Below are positions 13,613 through 26,167 of a stretch of DNA of 64,000 bases, one piece after another. Position numbers and translations under genes: made by a program. Position 1 is the stretch's first letter. Each line of letters begins with the position of its first letter. The notes beneath the pieces were generated by a model. It was not told the DNA's origin, did not search any database, and saw only the letters and a list, made by a program, of their open reading frames with translations. Source of the stretch: Brugia malayi (taxonomy: Eukaryota; Nematoda; Chromadorea; Rhabditida; Onchocercidae); the NCBI RefSeq assembly GCF_000002995.4, contig NW_025062478.1, positions 3,572,001 to 3,636,000 on the forward strand. Reading direction: 5' to 3'.

Positions 13613-14006
13613 ATATGTTTGTTTATCTTTTGAAATGATGATTGATCAACCAAATTGCACAATAATTTTCATCATAATTCATCTTCCTTCCTTTTCTTTA
13701 TTCCAATTTCTTTTTTCATTTTTCTTCTTTTATTTTTATTTTTCTTATAATTATCATTAAAAATTTCATTTTTTCAACTTCCTACTTTTTTTTTTTAATT
13801 TATGCTAAAAATTTTACATTTAAATTAATTATATCAATGTTTTCGATTTTCTTTTTATTTAATCTAAAAATAAATTATTACTATTGTATAGTTCATCATT
13901 AAAATTAAATCATTACCATTTATCACTAAAATTAATAGCAATATTTATTAATTCCTTTGCTCCTTTTTTTATTTTAGTTAAATTTTGTCTAACTAATTAA
14001 TCCTAA

Positions 14007-14120
14007 ATGATTATATTCACGAATATGCCGTATAATTCATCTTATCACCACTTTTTATCATTACGTATCATGCCAACACCGAAACAAAAAGCGCCGATGG
14101 ATTCAAATATTAAAAATTAG
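14007..14120 (+). CDS. possible short ORF or terminal exon, 37 codons
   Basis: ATG at 14007 to TAG at 14118-14120, with higher G+C than its surroundings (for example AACACCGAAACAAAAAGCGC). The product ends MPTPKQKAPMDSNIKN, basic and Pro-containing. No acceptor with a pyrimidine tract precedes it closely, and the opposite strand is also partly open (ESIGAFCFGVGMIRND). I do not recognise it. Confidence 0.2.
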   Translation: MIIFTNMPYNSSYHHFLSLRIMPTPKQKAPMDSNIKN

Positions 14121-15921
14121 ATTAGCAGTTGAAAAAATTTGACCTCTTGCATATACTTATGTTGTTAGCTTAGAATTTGCTTGAGAAATTATCCGATAGT
14201 AAAAGATGCTTGATCCATCCCATCGAATAAAATATCAGCAAATTATCATAACTTGAACATCTGATAATGATTGAAAAAAGAAAATTGATAAAATTTTTTA
14301 AAAGTCTTCTTCCATTCAAAGCTCCAAATCAGTTTTAAATTTCAAAATTTCAATAGAAAATTAATGATTCTATTTTTTGAATGATAAAATTTGATAAAAT
14401 TTATTACATTAACATTAATACACTTTTTTAGAAAAACAAAGTGCGCAAGTTACACATAATTATTACTCAGTACCAATAAAAGTATAAGTAATTTATGTGA
14501 ATGTAAATATTAAAAAAGCTAAAAAAAAAAGAAAATGGAAAGAAAAATAGAAAAAACGAAATAAAGAAAGCATTAGTAAATAACATATGTATGTATATAT
14601 ATGTATATATATAAATATTAACAAAGTAACATTATAAGAAAAAAGAAAACTTTAAAAAATTTTTTTAAATGGGGAAAAAATTGGGATAGGAGGTATATGT
14701 AGAGCTTATGGAACAAAAAAACGGATATGAATGATTTCTTTTTTCCTGAAAACAAATAAAAAAGAAAAACGAAAAAAGAAAACGGAAAATCGTTTTAACA
14801 TTAATATATATATATTTCCATATATATACTGTTAACAAATAATGCTAAACACCGATTTTTTTGTTGTTGTTTTCCTCCTTTTCCTAATTTATTTCGACTA
14901 TATAAAATTAAAAATGATTAATTCATGAATGATATTAGCATAATAATTTAATGATGACAATTAGGAAAACACCCGAATGCTTTCATTTAGAAATGTTTTA
15001 AAAAAATTCCTTTCATATATATATGTATATAACACATCAAATAACATCGAATTTGATAATTTTAATATTGTTGCCCATTAATATTTATTACCTTTTTTCT
15101 TTGACAAAATTATTTAAATTTTTTTTTTTTTTTTTTTTTGAAAAAAAATTCTTTTTAATTCAAATTTGAAAGAGAAAAAGGAGGAAGAGAATTAAATCAA
15201 AAAAAAAAAGAAAAGAAAAAAAAGCAATCATATATCAATTATACATTACTGTTATACGAAAATAAATTTAGGAGAAAAACGCTTAATTGAGAAAAGAAAA
15301 ACGAAACAAAGTAAAAATAAAAAAATGAAAAAAAAAAAAAAAAAAACACTTCAATCACACAGTTATGTCATAATGCTATAAGATTTGAAAGGGCACGAAA
15401 AGAAATATAACTATAAAATCTAATTTTAATTTTGAACGTGTTTCATGAATTAACTTCAAATTGATAATATTTTTATTGATATGTGATACTAACTTATTAA
15501 TTTTATACTAACTTCATAAAAGTAACTTATTAAGCAATTTTCATTTGCTCGTCAAAAATGAATTATTTACTGACTAATTCTTGGCACTATTCTTCCATTT
15601 AATCAGCTAGAAAATTTAAACCATTTACTTCCATGTATGTGTAGGCGTGTAAAATATATAGAAATCTGCGAAAATATACGCCTTGATAAAAGCGCAATTG
15701 TCACCTGTTAATATAAAATTTGAATGAATGATCAGAGAATAACATGATGTAAATATAGAAGTGGAAAAAATGTAAACAAGAAACAAAAGCTAACAATTAA
15801 AAAAAAAAAATAATACTTCCAAAAAAATATGAGCTGAGTTAGTACTTTAAAGGAACTCTGAAATTTTAACAAAAATTTGATTAACTTAGGAAAAGATTTA
15901 ATAAAATCACAAACTCTCCAC

Positions 15922-15953
15922 ACTGGTTTAACCTATGAACAATGTAAACCAGT
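15922..15953. repeat. 9-bp perfect hairpin
   Basis: ACTGGTTTA at 15922-15930 and TAAACCAGT at 15945-15953 form a perfect stem around a 14-base loop. It lies about 270 bases past the stop codon of the zinc-finger gene, so it may be in its 3' UTR or just beyond. Confidence 0.6.
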
Positions 15954-16004
15954 ATAGATCTAATATTTTATATTTTCGAGACATACAATTCACAAAGTTT
16001 CTGT

Positions 16005-16010
16005 TTTATT
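16005..16010 (-). terminator. possible poly(A) signal of the zinc-finger gene
   Basis: AATAAA on the minus strand, about 210 bases after the TAA stop of the zinc-finger gene. Position is plausible but chance occurrence is common in this base composition. Confidence 0.3.
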
Positions 16011-16221
16011 GCTTCCACCATGACCGGTGTGTTTGATAACATAATAGTCACTATTAGAAAATCATTGCTCATCGAATTTCTCGTTAGTTAAGAAAAAAAA
16101 TAAAAAACAAAAAACAGGTAAGTTCGAGTAAACTTTTAAAAATCAGCAAAAATTGTCCCTAAAAATATTTTTAAACCAAAAGAAACGAAAAAAAAAGATC
16201 AGAATTATGACATTTTCATTT

Positions 16222-19200
16222 TTACATTTCCTCCTCACCCTCATCTTCCTCTTCTTCAACAATATGTGTAATTTCAGCTTCACCAGTGAGATCAGAATGA
16301 TTATCTGGCTCATTTTTCACCAAAATACCACCATTTCCCAAAACATCTTCATTCTCCAGCAACGGAAGCCCAGTGATTGATGATTGTCCTGATGATGCAC
16401 CAGCAAATCTTTCCACCTGCAAAACATATGTCAATATTTCTGTATTTTTCAATTTTTGAATTTAAAAAAATGAATAAATTTTGAATGGAATAATTTATAC
16501 AACGATAAAACAGTACTATTTACGATAGATGAAATCTGACCCTAAAATTGAAATTCAGTTACATTACAATTTGAAAGTTTGAAAATATGTGAGCATAAAT
16601 TACTAAATAAGAATATTTAAAATATGATATTAATTTTAAGAAAATTTCCCATATGCAATTGAAAAAAATGTTATAGATGCAAAATTAACAAATATCAAAA
16701 AATCAATTTTATGACTGCAAATGAATATATATTTTGAATAAAATGTGTAAAAAAAATTTATAATTAGAAATAAAATTGAAAGCAATAAAATGAATTATTA
16801 TATCAATAAAATTATATCAATGAAAGGAAAAAACACACACCTCATCTTGTCCATTTTCTTCAATCATAACATCATCACCACTTATATCACTGTCCACCGA
16901 TTGATCACCATCATTTTCCATTACAAAACGTTCCTGTGTTTGATCTGCATCACATAATATACTATCATCTACACCATAATCACCTCCTTCTGCATATGAT
17001 TGTGCATCTTGTTCTGGCTCCAAACCTAAACACATGTTTATAAGTCGAATAAAAAAAAAAAAAAACTTTCATTTTATAAAATTCACTTCTAACTAATTGT
17101 ATGTTTTTACCAGGAGCCAAAAGAGTTTAATTTCCAATTTTTCTCTATCGAGTTATTGTATTAATTGATTCTGCTAATAAAGAAATTATTATGTTCCTCT
17201 TTTACTACACATATTTATATCTAAATCCAATGAATTTCCTCGACAGCAACCTCTCCCAAAATAACAATTAAATTTTTAAATTATCCACGATAAACCACAG
17301 AAAAGCCAGTATTAGTTTTATCCATTTTCATCCATAAAATCTTACAACATGAAACATTAAAACGAAAATTTTAACTAACTAATATAAATATACTTTTTTA
17401 AAAAATAGCATTCATTGTAAACTTATATGACTTTATCATTCCGTATATGAAAGGAAAAAAAAAAAAACTAGCAATATAAAGCAAGATTAATCTCATACCT
17501 TCTCCTTGTCGTTCATCATCCGAATCTCCATCAGCTGCTTCACCGCCAAAATCTCTTTCAAGATTTGCATCAACGCTTTCCGGCTGATCATCATCAGTGG
17601 ATCCAAGGACATCGAAAAATCGCCCCGATGATAAACTTTGTTTTCTAAAAAAAAAAAAAAAAAAAAAAATCAAAAAACTGATGAATAAATGATCATTAAT
17701 ACCCGAATCACAAAGATCTTTTTATCATTTTATATTTATTGAAACAAAATTAACAGTTTCATACAGTTTTTCGATATCAGCAGCAGTAGGTATTGGTGCA
17801 TCAATAAAATACGCTGGATAACATTCACGGATAATTTCTTTAATTTCAACACGATATTTCCATCGCTCATCAATTGGATGCTCTTGACTGCTATGCATAT
17901 CACGAATATGTTTAACTACCAAATCACGTGACTGATTTCCCTTTAACACATAAATTTTTTATGATTTGGAATGTTTCAGCTGTCGAAATTATCTTAATAA
18001 TGAACTATTAAATTTTAATTACTGATCTGAATCAGCTAATAAAAAAGATTAATTTTGAATTCCATAGGCGATAAAATAAACGCTTTAATAATTCCTATGA
18101 TTATAGAATCGATGAAAAAGTGTCTTTTTTAAAAGTATCATTCATAGTATAGTTTGGATTTCTTCAAAGTCTTCCTGGATCTCCATAACTTTTCCCATAG
18201 TAGAAAAAATTTTACTCATTTTTAACACCTACTCTACTCAGCTAGCAAAAAAAAACACTTAAAATACAGTTAGGAAAACGAAAAAAAACTTTTTGAAGTT
18301 AAAAATTCCAAAGAGCTAGAAAAAAAACTTACAATATCACACTGCGGACATAGAAATAGCTGTACATCCAAATGTTTGTATGCATGATCGCTTAACCGTG
18401 ATGTTGTTAGCAAACCGCATTTCTGCAAATCATTTTTTTTTTTTGAATTTTTTCTTGAGAAATTTTAAGTTTAATTCTTACAAATTCTCTGAAATAAGTA
18501 TAACCTGACAATGTGCAGCTTCGTTGAAGCGCTTTTTGAAATACTGTGCACCACCTAATCGCATACTGATTTCACGTAATTTTGCCATTTCTTTACGCTT
18601 CAATTTGGATGGAGGTTTACGTATTCCGAAACGACGATTTCTGGCTTTTCTCATACGATCACGATATGATGACGTTGATGAAAATGATCGTGAAATAATC
18701 GGCGATGATTCAGATTGATCTAGCATCAATTGCGATGAGTCAATATCATGCAGTGCTGATGATGCTTTTACATCATATTCATCCTAGAAAATTCCAATAT
18801 TATTAACGCCAGTATTAACGAGATACAACTGCTACTTTAATTGATCAAAAAAGAAAATTCAAAATACCAATACTTTTCTTCTCAATCGACCATTGCAAAG
18901 TTTCATAAACTGAGTACAGAGTTTTTCACTTCAAAAAACGATCATTTAGAAATTAGAATTAAAAATCGAACTCTTAGAACTGGTAATTTGTGTATCTCTA
19001 TACTTACCACCCCATATGTTGTTGAATTTGCAATTTCATCTGAAATCATAGATGCACAAGCAGTATTATCATTTGCTATAGATTCTGCAACCAATCCTTC
19101 ATCGTTAACTACTTGATCCGATAGCTAAAACATACAACATTAAGAAATTCCTAACGATATGGATTAAAATCTAGCAAATATCATGCATCATTCATTTTCA

Positions 19201-22200
19201 GAATACATAATAAAAAATATCAATGTCTGTATCAAAAAAACTGACAGAAATATATTAATTTCGACAATAAACTGATTGAAGTTACAAAATTAATCTATTA
19301 TACACAAGCTATCCCAGGATAGAAAAGTCTTTCGATTTTTTTCCAAAAAATCAATTCTTTAAAACTATTCATTTTCTGAAGCACCTATACAAATAATACT
19401 ACAACCGTTAAAATTCTAACTTTTACTAAGCAATATAATATCTTTTACTGAGTATGCATATGTAAATTAATTTAGCAATTATTAACTTATAAGCAGATAA
19501 CTTTGCAGCTAACCAATTTATCGTTTTCATATGTGACTAATGTAATCTAATAAAATGATAAGAAAATTTACCTTGTACTGTATACGGTTATCATGCAGTG
19601 ATGTTGGCTGTAAACCGAAACACTGCTCAGTCATTGCTTTTACTTCATCTGAATATTCCTAAAATAATTTCATCCTGTAATTAAATTTAGAATATTTAAA
19701 GAACTGAACACTAAATACACATACATACCATACACACACACACATTCAAAACAAATACGAATAATAGGAAACCTCAACACGATCTTCACAACAGTCTTCT
19801 GTACCATGTTCTCTTCTTCCATGACATACAACAGCTTGTTTTCGATCATGACCAAAATCACAAAATTTACATATGTAACGATTAATACCAAGATCTTTGG
19901 ACATATGCCATAGAACATGAAAACCACGTATCTAAAAAATAAAATTTTCAAGATAAGAAATAATAAAAAATCAATTTAACAAAAAAGCTGGATTAAGAAT
20001 CAATTGTTAAAAATCTCATTTCTCCTACTGTTCATATCACTATGAAGTTTAGACAAATTAAGGGATAAATTAATTTTACAACACATTAGAAGATACAAAG
20101 TGATAAATTAAGGAAAATGAATTTCTATTTATTATTATACTCAAACATTTATTGTGAAAATGTGTTCATAAATAAATAACTATATCACCTTATTATGTAA
20201 TAATTTGTGACATTTTTGACAATGCAATTGTTGATCATCAGTTTGTTCTATCGATGAAATTTCTTGTGATGTTGATGGAACAGATGGAAGGAAATGTTGC
20301 TGCTGCTGTGATTGTTCTATTGTATTGCATCGATTTTCCTGCATTGCAGCCATTCTTTGTGCATTCAACGCTGCAGTTGCTACTGCAACTCGAGCTGTAG
20401 CAACAGCACGAGCTGCTGCAACAGCTAAAGCCTATAATTTAATACTTTTCCAAATTTACTAACATTCTTTTTAAAAGTTTATTTTTCAATTCACACATAT
20501 CGTTTTAATGATTCTATTAAAAAAAAAAAGCTCAGATTTACTCTTTCAGCTGCTCTTTTCTTCCTCCTTGAATTTCTCGGGTTTCGAGCCTGCGCTGCCA
20601 TCATCTGATCGTAAATCATTTGTGCACGTGCAGCAGTAGGACCGGGTTTATTACCCGTTGTTCCCAAAAGATCTAGCGATACTTCCTATAAATAAAGAAA
20701 AAGACACATTTGATATAAACTATTACAGTAACTGAGAATAAATTTTATAATTCTATGTAGAAATAATTATGGTCACAAAATTTTACCTGCGATATTTTGA
20801 ATAATTCAGCTGTTCGATCCTCGATTAACATTGGATTTATTGCACCGTGCACCTTCGATTGATGATTTTCCATCTGATCTTTCCTATAGTGCTGCACTTG
20901 ACAAGCTGGATACTTGCAACGGAAACGGAAAAGCTACAAATTCCAGCATTGACTAATTTATAACTAAATTCAAGAAACACCATTACAATCAATCATACTG
21001 AATATCATGTGCAAAAAGTCAAACAATCCAGAAAAACCATTCTATTATTATTATTCATCATTTTATCAACAGTTAATATTCATAAAGATAATTTATATTT
21101 CTAACCTGACGATCCTTCGCCATGTGATAAAAAATATGCATTTGTCGCGCACCAGCGGTAATAAGCTGTTTACATTTGCATATACCCATCATGCGTCTTT
21201 TTGCTAAGCTTAAAAATGCTCAAATTTAACCGCACATCCAAGTCAGAAAGATAAAAATTATTTCCGGATTTACATTTTTAGAAATTAATAATACAAATAA
21301 TTTGATCTTTAAACGAAATATTTTTGAACCTGAGCAAACATAGATTAATGTAAATAAACCTGCTCTTAGTAGCTCTAGGACGTTCATTTCTTGTGCTAGA
21401 ATCGGTGATATTACCACTATCGTGAATACTACTATTAGCACCACGATTTCGCCGTTTCCATGGAATAGATATATCACCAGCACTAAATATCTCAGCGACA
21501 TTTCCCAATATATCTGTCGCATCCTGTCCACCATCAATTGCTGTCGCTGCTAACAATGCTTCATCAGATTGCTCAGCTGCTGTAAAAATAAGCAGCAAAT
21601 TAATTCTTAAAAGCATAAATGAAAAGAGTAACAGATATCATGCTGAGTAATAAAGACTAATATATAACATTGGTAACCAATACAGCCTAAGCATGCTCAG
21701 GATTGATGTTTTCAATCATATTCCATGTCTTCAAGTAGGACAAATTTATGAAAACTCAAGAAATGAGTATCCATGAAAAATGCTAGTAACGTTTTAAAAT
21801 AAATGCTTACAAGCTATTATATTAAAATAAACATTTCCTATCGTTTACTTTAAAATGGAAGTTAATGCAAAAAGAATAAACGAGTTTAAGAATAACTACC
21901 CAACCAACGTAAGGAAATATAAAGAAGTTGATGTACAATAAATAACTAATACATACAGTAAATAACAAAAAAAAAAAAAAAAAACTAACGCAGTAGTAAT
22001 GTTACATAATAAGCAAACATTTAAATGAATGGTCAAATAAATTGCAAATAATATTAGCATTAAATGACATATAAATAGCAATTAATAAATATTACAAAGA
22101 AAATTGGCAAAAAAAGAAAATAATTACTTGATTCTTCCATTGCAACATCAAATGCACTTTTTATATCATGCATACCATTTGTTATACTAGTATTAAATTC

Positions 22201-25200
22201 ATCGTCTAATTCTCCTCCAATTCCAATTCCACCATCTTCAGTACCAGTTCCTTCCACACAACCATCCTGTTCATCAGCATTTTCATGAGTTGCGACACGT
22301 ATTGCCGATAACACCGCATCAGTATTTGTATTCCATGACATTGCATTATCACTAAGAGAAATAACTTGTTTAGAACATGAATACAATCAACTAATGGTAA
22401 AAAATAATGTAAAATATTGTAAATATTCTTATTTACATCATACACATTATTATATGCTATCAATGTGATACTGATAGGTTAATACTAAATGTTATACTTG
22501 TAGATTAATCACACTGCACATTTAAATTTGACATATAATTAGGAAATAATTACCTTGCAGGTCGTTTTTTTGAAATAACAGTTGCTGTCGCTCCAACAGT
22601 TGCCGTTGGTGTAAGACCAGATCTTTGTAATTGTTGATTCACTGATATACGACCATTTGTCAATGTATTGATATTAAGCACAGGACTTTCAGCATTTGTT
22701 TCATGTGATGGAGATAAACTTGCCGTAGATCGTCTATCCTAAAATTCTCAAAATATGATAATCAATATCATCTGAATTTTTTCGAAAATTTTATTTTAAT
22801 AATGCTAAAAAAAGGAGTGGATGAAAGAATATCATCAGATACTTACTGTCACTTTCATCACGCCATTTTTCAAACCAGAAATATCCAGATCAGATTTTAT
22901 ACAAAACTAAATGCTTCACAACAAATTTATTGTACTTTAAAAAGACACCCCTTTTAAACAACATAATTTACAGTATAAACAATTCCACACTATCTTCTGA
23001 TACTTTTATGTTACAAAAAAGAAAAAAAGAAACTAACCAAATCACTTGTATGAGTTATGAGTCTTTCTCTCATGTTATTCACCGGAAATGTTGTTGAGTG
23101 GAAATGTGATGGCGGTAATGTTGTTGTTGTTGTCGTTACAGTTGCTGATGGCTGTGAATTGCTAATCAGTGATGGTTGTTGTGCACGACGTGCATTCATC
23201 AAACAACGATCCATCATTAATTGAAGCAACCGTTTTGCAGTAGGATTGTCATGATACGCATAAATATACTGTTAACGAAATAAAAATACTGTTACTGTCA
23301 TCGAAATATGAATTTCAGTTGATAAGGGGATTGAAAAAGTAATTCAAAGATATTGAATAAGGAATATTATATAAGAAATATTAGTGTATTAGTGCGTACT
23401 AATTTCTAATAATAAGAAATATTAGTGGGTACTGATTTCCTCCTTTTCCATTCAATTTAAAGAATTGATTCAAAGTATCAGTACTCTCACATATCATGAG
23501 CACTTTTATAAATGAAAAACTTTTGAAAAATCTACGAAGAATTCGTTCGATCGATCAACTCATTCATTCGTCATATCTGGCTGACGCATTATTGATAAAT
23601 TTTAGGATTCCCCTTTCTCGACTATGAAATAATCTAACACTTTTTATGAACGACCGAACAAACAATTGCTGGATGATTTAGTAATATTTGATCCTTAATA
23701 TTTCTTCCAGCTCATTGTTTATCAAGATTAAATTATAATAATTATTTCAACTGTAACAATAAAATGGTCCTACTTTATGCTCATAATTTTTTCGATGTGT
23801 TGAGTGAACATGTTCGCGCAATTGAAAATCGGTCGATCTTTCCGCATAACATTCAGTGCATTGAAAAGGACTCCAATGTAAATGTTCCACTTTTATATGT
23901 ACCTGAAAAATTTTCAAAATGTCTGACTACATCTTTTTCCCTTTTATTTGAATAGAATTTTTAAGAATTTTTGCCGTTTTTTCTATTTATTCGAATACAT
24001 TTTACAACTCTTAATGTTATTGCCCATTATTTAATGTTCAGATTGGTGCACTTTTTTTTTTCTAATTTCCAGACAACCCTACAATAATTGATTTGGTCCA
24101 GCAAATTACCTCCATTTCTTCACTACTCATTTTGCAGATACCACATTCAGGACAACGCAAATATACTGGTGGTAGCGGCGGTAAAGTGAGCAAATTTGGT
24201 AAGTAAATTATTGGTGCGCCAGGTCCTGGTCCATAGGCATATGTATTTCCACCTGAAATTACCAAATTTTATAAAAAAAAGTTTCGCATACTAAACGGGA
24301 CATTAATAAAGATGATGGGAAGACTTCCTCGCAAGTGATTAGTGATGATTTTTTCAGATTAAATCCTTCGTTTCAGATTAAATTCTTCGTTCGATTTTAC
24401 AACAATTTAAATATCATTCTAATGGTTCAATCTCTTATTTAAAGGAACTAAATCTCTATCTGGACCTATTTATTTGTTTCAAATCCCTCTCCTTTAAACA
24501 TTATCTCTCATGATTTTTTACAAATGAAACTTACATATCAACTAAAAAATCTTCTGAATCTTTAAAACAAATTAATTTAAAAGAAAGTTTTACTTATTGG
24601 AGATGGAAAATTATCGGCTCCCGAAACATTAGGCCATAAATCCACCTCGCTATTAACTTGCTGGAATTTTTGGCAAAATTCAATTTTAACAAATAATTTT
24701 TTAAAAAAGAAAAAAAAATATATAGTTAATAAGAATAAAATGTCTTAGCATCTTGATTTATTATAACCTTCAGTGCTTTTGAATTATCACACCAGATGGG
24801 TAAAAAATATGATGACATGCTGCTCTACAAGCTTTTTTCTTTAAATTTATGGATTCAAAAATATTAACTAATACATCTCAAACATTATCAAATAGTCTAG
24901 TATAAACAACTTACTGGTTGTTGAAAAGATGGAAAATTCCGTCCTACATATTGTTGCATTTCTTCACGTGATCGTTGTTCTGCTCGTCCTGATCCGTTTG
25001 ATATGCCACTAGCAGCTGAAATAAATCAAAAAAAACAACATGGAAATCTATAATTTTTTTTCCGATAATCATCTGGCTATAATATGATAAAATCAAAAGA
25101 TTAGAGATAGATGGCAAGCATAACAATGTCAAAAAAAAAAAAAAAAAAAACTAGAAGTATAAACAACACTTTATCATTCAGAATCACAATGATCATTTCA

Positions 25201-25587
25201 ATTATTTCAAAGAAAAGTACAAAAAATTTGAATAGTTATCCTATATCGTCAATCTTATCAAGGTCATCAACAAATCATAACACATGAAAAAGAATGAAGG
25301 ATTGGTTTTTTAATGACCTTGACCATAATAATGAAGTATATTATTAATCTTATGCATTATTATTTCGTTCAGTTTATTTATAACTATTAATCTAGAATCA
25401 GTTAACCGATTAAACCAAAAAAACTGGAAATCCATCAATTAAAAAAATATATCAATATGTAATTACCTTGAGTTGAAAGCATTAAACGATGCATAACACT
25501 ATCTCGAACATTTGATGGCAAAGATGAAGTACCACCACCACCACCACCACCACGTTGCGTTTGCGCCGGTGCTCCACCACGAATCAT
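16222..25587 (-). CDS. eight-finger C2H2 zinc-finger protein, 1,163 residues, 22 exons
   Basis: Probable nuclear DNA- or RNA-binding regulator. Exons in order: 25587-25467, 25015-24915, 24660-24594, 24252-24110, 23902-23774, 23268-23038, 22738-22554, 22351-22128, 21579-21360, 21208-21106, 20933-20787, 20685-20542, 20431-20189, 19931-19773, 19658-19572, 19124-19008, 18783-18505, 18422-18333, 17940-17765, 17644-17499, 17025-16841, 16416-16222. All phases chain (3,492 nt). The ATG at 25587 follows an in-frame TAG. Fingers come in pairs: C130/C133/H146/H151 with C159/C162/H175/H180; C484/C486/H498/H502 with C514/C519/H532/H537; C676/C679/H691/H695 with C707/C710/H723/H728; C899/C902/H913/H917 with C925/C928/H941/H946. 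Pairs 2 and 3 share H-x3-H-M-(A/S)-K-D between fingers. Other features: poly-Gly near residue 13, a Thr run, basic stretches NSRRKKR and RKARNRR, and a Glu/Asp-rich C-terminus. Exon 10 needs the acceptor before 21208, because the nearby AG before 21203 gives a stop. I cannot name the ortholog. Confidence 0.85.
25531..25552 (-). repeat. (GGT)n coding repeat, poly-Gly
   Basis: Seven consecutive GGT codons in exon 1 of the zinc-finger gene give a Gly run near residue 13. A pure triplet repeat in coding sequence is a likely length polymorphism. Confidence 0.85.
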
Positions 25588-25648
25588 CGTTTTGTTCTAA
25601 TTTTCTCACCACCAATCGGTTTCCAAATAGCAAACTGATTCACCAAAC
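25588..25648 (-). promoter_or_regulatory. possible 5' leader and splice acceptor of the zinc-finger gene
   Basis: On the minus strand a long T/C tract ends in ...CTGATAG just before 25648, about 60 bases upstream of the ATG at 25587. It could be a spliced-leader or 5' UTR intron acceptor. A second AG, immediately after the in-frame TAG, would allow in-frame joining to the upstream exon candidate at 26090-26167. Confidence 0.35.
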
Positions 25649-26089
25649 TATCAGTTTGAAGCAAAAAAAGAAAAAAAAAAACAAAATTATAAACGAAATT
25701 TTCCAACCTGTAATTACAAATTACATTGAAATGTTGCAATAAATTATCGGTTTTATTAAATCAACAAAAATATTAAAAGACAATAAAAAAAAATTTCTTT
25801 TCACATCAAGAATCAAAAATTTACTTATCGCTAACAATAGTTGTACCAATATTGATGCTAATATTATTATTAATTAATTAATTATATGATATATGCTAGT
25901 ACTAATAAAATATAATCACATTATCAATCACATCAGTAAAAATTTTTTTATAACAAATATTAATAAAATAGAAATATACATGAAATGTTAAAATATTTAA
26001 AAGAAAAAGAATTCAATCATCGCAATGATAAACCAGTAATAAACAATAATATTAGGTGACAAATCGATTAGAAATTGCTACGTTCTTAC

Positions 26090-26167
26090 ATTGAGTCTAA
26101 GACATCTAACAATGGCGTTATTGAAATTACGGCTCGAGACACCACTACTACTAACTAGTTGGATCAT
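26090..26167 (-). CDS. possible upstream first exon of the zinc-finger gene
   Basis: A higher-GC segment on the minus strand begins with ATG at 26167 and stays open for 26 codons (MIQLVSSSGVSSRNFN...) to a strong donor, AAT/GTAAGA, at 26090/26089. Joined in phase 0 to an AG just 5' of AACAAAACG-ATG, it would extend the zinc-finger protein by 29 residues. If another acceptor is used it is 5' UTR only. The donor is strong; coding status is uncertain. Confidence 0.35.

Larger units (their letters stand above)
12951..16221. other. AT-rich gap upstream of the orphan gene
   Basis: Mostly featureless A/T-rich sequence with A and T runs. Two patches have clearly higher G+C (13490-13610 and 14000-14230) and are described separately. 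A 9-bp hairpin lies at 15922-15953. The last 200 bases or so are probably the 3' UTR of the zinc-finger gene. Confidence 0.5.

Noticed and set aside
18524..19116. Plus-strand frames of 64 and 91 codons
   Set aside because: They lie antisense to zinc-finger exons 16 and 17 (and the intron beside exon 16), whose splice sites and phases chain on the minus strand.
21226..21616. 103- and 112-codon minus-strand frames
   Set aside because: One is a wrong-frame shadow of exon 9 of the zinc-finger gene and the other is exon 9 extended into its introns; only 21579-21360 is kept.
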